Below, in pieces: positions 60,301-64,000 of a DNA stretch of 64,000 bases. The notes beneath the pieces were generated by a model. That model saw nothing but the letters and a program-made list of their open reading frames with translations, searched no databases and was not told where the DNA came from. Each line of letters begins with the position of its first letter. Position 1 is the first letter of the stretch. The DNA is taken from positions 11,394,745-11,458,744 of the forward strand of contig NC_054084.1 in NCBI RefSeq assembly GCF_017562075.2. The letters are read 5' to 3'. Both the position numbers and the translations under genes were made by a program. Source of the stretch: Anopheles merus (lineage: Eukaryota; Arthropoda; Insecta; Diptera; Culicidae).

Positions 60301-63300
60301 GCAGCGCATACCCTTTTCGGTGCACACACCCAGCAAACACCCATAGCGATCCCACTCCCAGCAGCAGCAGCAGCAGCAGCAGCGGCAGCACAAACCGCGT
60401 AGTCCATCCTGACGTTAAGCCCCCGCCGCGTGCCAGGATGCCTTCGAGCCGGGCGTTTGCGATGGCAATTAAATTAATTGCCTTTAGCCGCATCGCGTAA
60501 CTGTCGGCTTCGGCTACCCGCTTTCGGGGTGAGTTTGAGAGGGAGGGATCACGGGTTAGTGGAGCAAACCCGTTCACCCGAAAGGAAAGTGTTTTGACGA
60601 GGAGGTCGCATTTTCACACCGCCCGGGCTCACAGTTGGTGTTGGAACTGTCTCAGAAAAAGGGACGCCTTTTCTGATGAACGTTGGAACGCAACACACCC
60701 GTGCTGTAATGTGGCGAAGACTGTGATCGATGATGGAAGGATCATTAGGTGAGGTGTTGGTCGGGAATCCTTCCAAGTGAGTTTAAGGTGGAATTGGATG
60801 ACTCAGAGAAAAGTTGGAGCCGGATCGTCGTGTTGTTTATGTTATTAATACAGAATAGTCGCTCAAAGGTTTATCTAAGAGGAAAATATGTCTAAAAATG
60901 CTTGAGTACGGGAAACTATTTGATCAGAGTGTTACGGAGTATTCAAGACTCTAAGTGTTCAACTATGTTCTCCATGGACCGCACAATTGAATTGAATCAG
61001 TGACTTGTCATTCCCTTATAGAGCTCCAGCGAATCTATGAAGTTCAAATTCGAGTTCGATAAATCAGCTTTCCAATTGCGGAATTGGCGTATCTCCGATC
61101 AAGTAAGAAGAGATCAAGCTGATGATGATATACGGGAAACAAATTAGAAAACTACAGGCTGCATTACTCTTATTTATTAAGGTATGAAGATATTGAGATG
61201 GCTCATGAGTGATTCTTCATTTGAAACTGTCTGAAATTCATCCATCCTAAATTTTATGATCTTTCAATCGTATAGTTTTATTAAAATAACTATAGAAACC
61301 CTTTTATGGTTTTAGACTATTCAAAAGCTGCAGGATTAACCTTCCGACGTCAAAGACAATTAAACAAAAAAGTACCCAAAAATAGTCCCCAAACCTGCTC
61401 CACACCCACCGAAGGTCAACACATCCATCCAATGCTTCTGTCTTCAACCTGCACGCGCTACTTGTCCAAACCCACGCCAGGACGCAATTACGCATCCGCA
61501 AGATAAATTGAACATCCAATCTTAATGATCTGACCCCATATACGAGTGGTAGTTTCGCACGGCTCTGCCATCTCGTAGTCCGTCGGTGGAAGGCAGGGGG
61601 AATTCCAATCGTCTAACAGCTGATCGTGCAGCCGAGGTGACGACTTCTTCACTTGATTTGCATGCTCGCACACGCACAATCAGGGTCGGGACGGTTGATC
61701 TTGGCAGCTCATCAGCAGCATCATCCTCCCGGTTTGTACTACGGCCGGCGATCGTGGTCGTGCCCTGGGCCCACAATACCCAAGCCCATTACTTCATACG
61801 CAGCCGCACTATCGGCATGTGAAAATCAGACCACCAACTCTGGTGGCCGCTACATGAGCACACCAATCACAACAATACACAAACGGCGTACAAGCGGCTG
61901 ACCTTATTCCAGCGACAGCAAGCTCCCTTGAGTGACTACGCCGGACCCGGGTAGTGATCATTAACTTGTGTGACCTGTGCACAGAGTTGCTTTTGCTGGT
62001 ACGGTGTTTTGTTTCGGCGACAGCGCACAGACACAGGTAGCCGTGCACCTCCAAAACCCGTGTCGCAGCTGCCAACGGCCGGGCACGAGCTACCTTCGAG
62101 CGAGGTGATAAATAGCAGCTACACACATCGGACAACGTTATCGTTGATTACTCTCCCGCCCCGGTTGGTGGTAATTACGTGAATTTCGAGTGTGATTTGC
62201 AAATTTGTTAACACCGTCCAAATACACGCCGTGTCGACGACTCTTTGCTGATGCTGATGCACGCACGTGTGTGAACGGCGAAGGTCGATCGCATAGTGAA
62301 CCGTAGCGCCGCTGCAAGTGAATGCTAAAATCCTTGCCCGTCTAACGGCGTTACCTAACGTCTTCTCGTGCAATTGCTTGCCCTAACTGATCAAGATTAT
62401 GCTTGTGACGTGCTGCCCTTGGGATCGGGTTTCCTCTCTACCCTTTTGGTGGGCTAACGAGTGAAAATTGGATAATTTGACGTGAGAGAGTGTGCCCTCT
62501 TCGTGCGTTCTCCATTAGCCGGGCCAAAAATGCCAACTGCATGAGTACTTCGTATATTTAATGGACATTTTTGGCGCTCATTTGGGAGCAGCTTTAGAAG
62601 GAGGCGAGAAGCGTTAAATGTCACATTGCACATGCTGTGCTTAAGCGGCAGTTATATACCCAATGTTGTACCCATTAAGCAGCCGCTCGCGCCCGAAAGC
62701 AGCTACACTGGAGCACTTTGCGCCTCACCCCAAGATCGAGAAGAATGATAACAATTTATTCAAAAATTCTTGTCACACCTTTTGCTAGAAGTGGAGGTAC
62801 ATTCTCACGGTTTGGTTGTGGCAAGGACCTACCCCTTTAGAACATGACAGGGCACATTTGTTCTGTGGCCCTCTATCGGGCCTGATCGTTAGTCAATTTT
62901 GTTCAAGAAAGTTGCACAAAAAAAGAAGGCTCCACCGGATCAACCGCTGAATCAATCATTCCGCAAAGAAACATCTGTTCTCGCGTTTACCGGCCGGAGA
63001 AGCGGTCGGTTGTCTTTGAAGAAGCAGCCAGAAGAAGGGGCTTTGCTTGACATCTTCAACCACAAATTGGCACGGAGCGAAGGAGCGATCATTAATTACA
63101 ACGGTCTGATCGCCGTGGTGTTGAGTTGTTCCAATTAAAGAAGCTTCCAAGCGAACTAACGACTCCCTGCTGATCCGCTCTGTGTGCGACTCTGTTGACT
63201 TCACTGAGGTAAGTGCCGTGCCTAGAATTGGCATCACATTCCATACCATACCGCTGTGGGATGGTCTAAAGCTTGCCGGCGACCTGGGCCCGATCGATAC

Positions 63301-64000
63301 TGCCGCGACATCGAGCTGCCGTCAAGCGACAAGCTCTCTTCATCGATCGGTAGCTCTTCCTCGTGATGGCGAGCATCCCATATCCCCCTCGCACGGTCCA
63401 GTACAGCACCACCACAGGTCGGTCTAGCAGAAGTAAGACCTTCACAAACGACCGCAATCGATTGTTTGATGCCTCTTTCTTCTTCCCCGTATCCCGTGCT
63501 GGTGGTGAATGTGCAACGCATTCCGTGCATTCGATGACATTTTAATAGCGATCGAAGGTCGAAACGAGCGGTATTGGAGGAATCGTACAATTAAATCATA
63601 TTTCTCTGTACCTTTTTTTGCTGCGCACGGTTTGCCTACTTTGCATACCGGGTCCGATTTGAAGGAGGTCCGCCTGATGGCTTAATCAACTATTTACGAT
63701 TTACGCATTAAATGTTGCAATGCAACTTTATGGACATGTATGCACACTTTCGTTCCGAAAAAAATTGGCATGAAAAGATGACCAGTGCGTGCTGTGAAAG
63801 GAAAGTAATTTATAAAAGGTGCATGAAATGTTTCATCGCACCGTAGCATTGTCAGCCAATCAATAGCATCCTTGACCATTAACAAGAATGGAGGCGTTGT
63901 GGTGCAGGCTGCAAACCAGCTTTCAGCTGATTCATTACACCATTATACAAATGAATTTCTGTGCAGTTTTTCTGATTTATGGGAGTTTCTGGTTCCACTA
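57380..64000. other. Non-coding stretch, no gene recognised
   Basis: AT-rich to 57840, then GC-moderate DNA with featureless open frames (58442..59044, 59851..60284, 61306..62135, 62899..63138). A consensus GTAAGT donor at 63209 follows an open plus-strand stretch ending VCDSVDFTE, without an identifiable acceptor. Confidence 0.5.
60360..60390. repeat. (AGC)n microsatellite
   Basis: About ten AGC units with one interruption. It yields a poly-Ala open frame that is otherwise unsupported. Confidence 0.95.

Noticed and set aside
63140..63215. Consensus GTAAGT donor after an open plus-strand stretch
   Set aside because: No convincing acceptor upstream; a single donor motif is expected by chance in 64 kb.

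Overview
The window reads as animal, insect nuclear DNA, most likely a mosquito of the Anopheles gambiae group. The reasons are two compact genes with 64 to 70 bp GT-AG introns and GC-rich third codon positions, long non-coding DNA alternating between GC-rich and very AT-rich blocks, many microsatellites and long poly-C/poly-G runs, and a tRNA-like SINE whose sequence I recognise from Anopheles genomic DNA (from memory, not searched). There is no bacterial-style gene packing, no operon, no CRISPR array and no convincing tRNA or rRNA gene.

Only two protein-coding genes are firmly supported, both on the minus strand. At 22538..23643 a three-exon gene encodes a 323-residue secreted protein. Its N- and C-terminal cysteines look like the two halves of a Ly6/three-finger-type domain, separated by a Thr/Pro-rich, mucin-like insert with six TTCPTC repeats. 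It has an initiator-like start site, a TATA-like box, a cluster of GATA sites and a poly(A) signal. At 47983..49222 a two-exon gene encodes a 391-residue secreted acid lipase of the gastric/lysosomal alpha/beta-hydrolase family with a complete Ser-Asp-His triad. It has a TATA box only about 30 bp from its ATG. Both products are secreted, and digestive or surface roles are the natural inference.

The other roughly 95 percent is non-coding or weakly supported. The most unusual signals are minus-strand sites where a textbook 3' splice site is fused directly to a 5' splice site (CAG|GTAAGG at 35833/35834 and CAG|GTATGT at 46877/46878, with a weaker CAG|GTAATT at 13012/13013). These are the layout of recursive splicing ratchet points and suggest that much of the window lies inside a very long intron of an undetected minus-strand gene. 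Several isolated candidate exons are listed at low confidence: 9392..9426 minus, 19022..19042 plus (21 nt), 27156..27504 plus, 32223..32276 plus with a possible myristoylated start, 50720..50749 plus (30 nt) and 54856..54934 minus.

Repeats include the SINE (20700..20890), a fragment resembling the LTR/primer-site boundary of a BEL/Pao retrotransposon (about 7736..7935), a degenerate 21-bp minisatellite (57211..57377), and four poly-C/G tracts of 14 to 19 bases between 29 and 41 kb. AT-rich blocks near 4.1-4.8, 7.4-8.7, 9.9-10.8, 17.1-17.95, 19.5-20.7, 26.4-27.1, 30.9-31.9, 34.6-35.9 and 56.5-57.8 kb show no recognisable genes.
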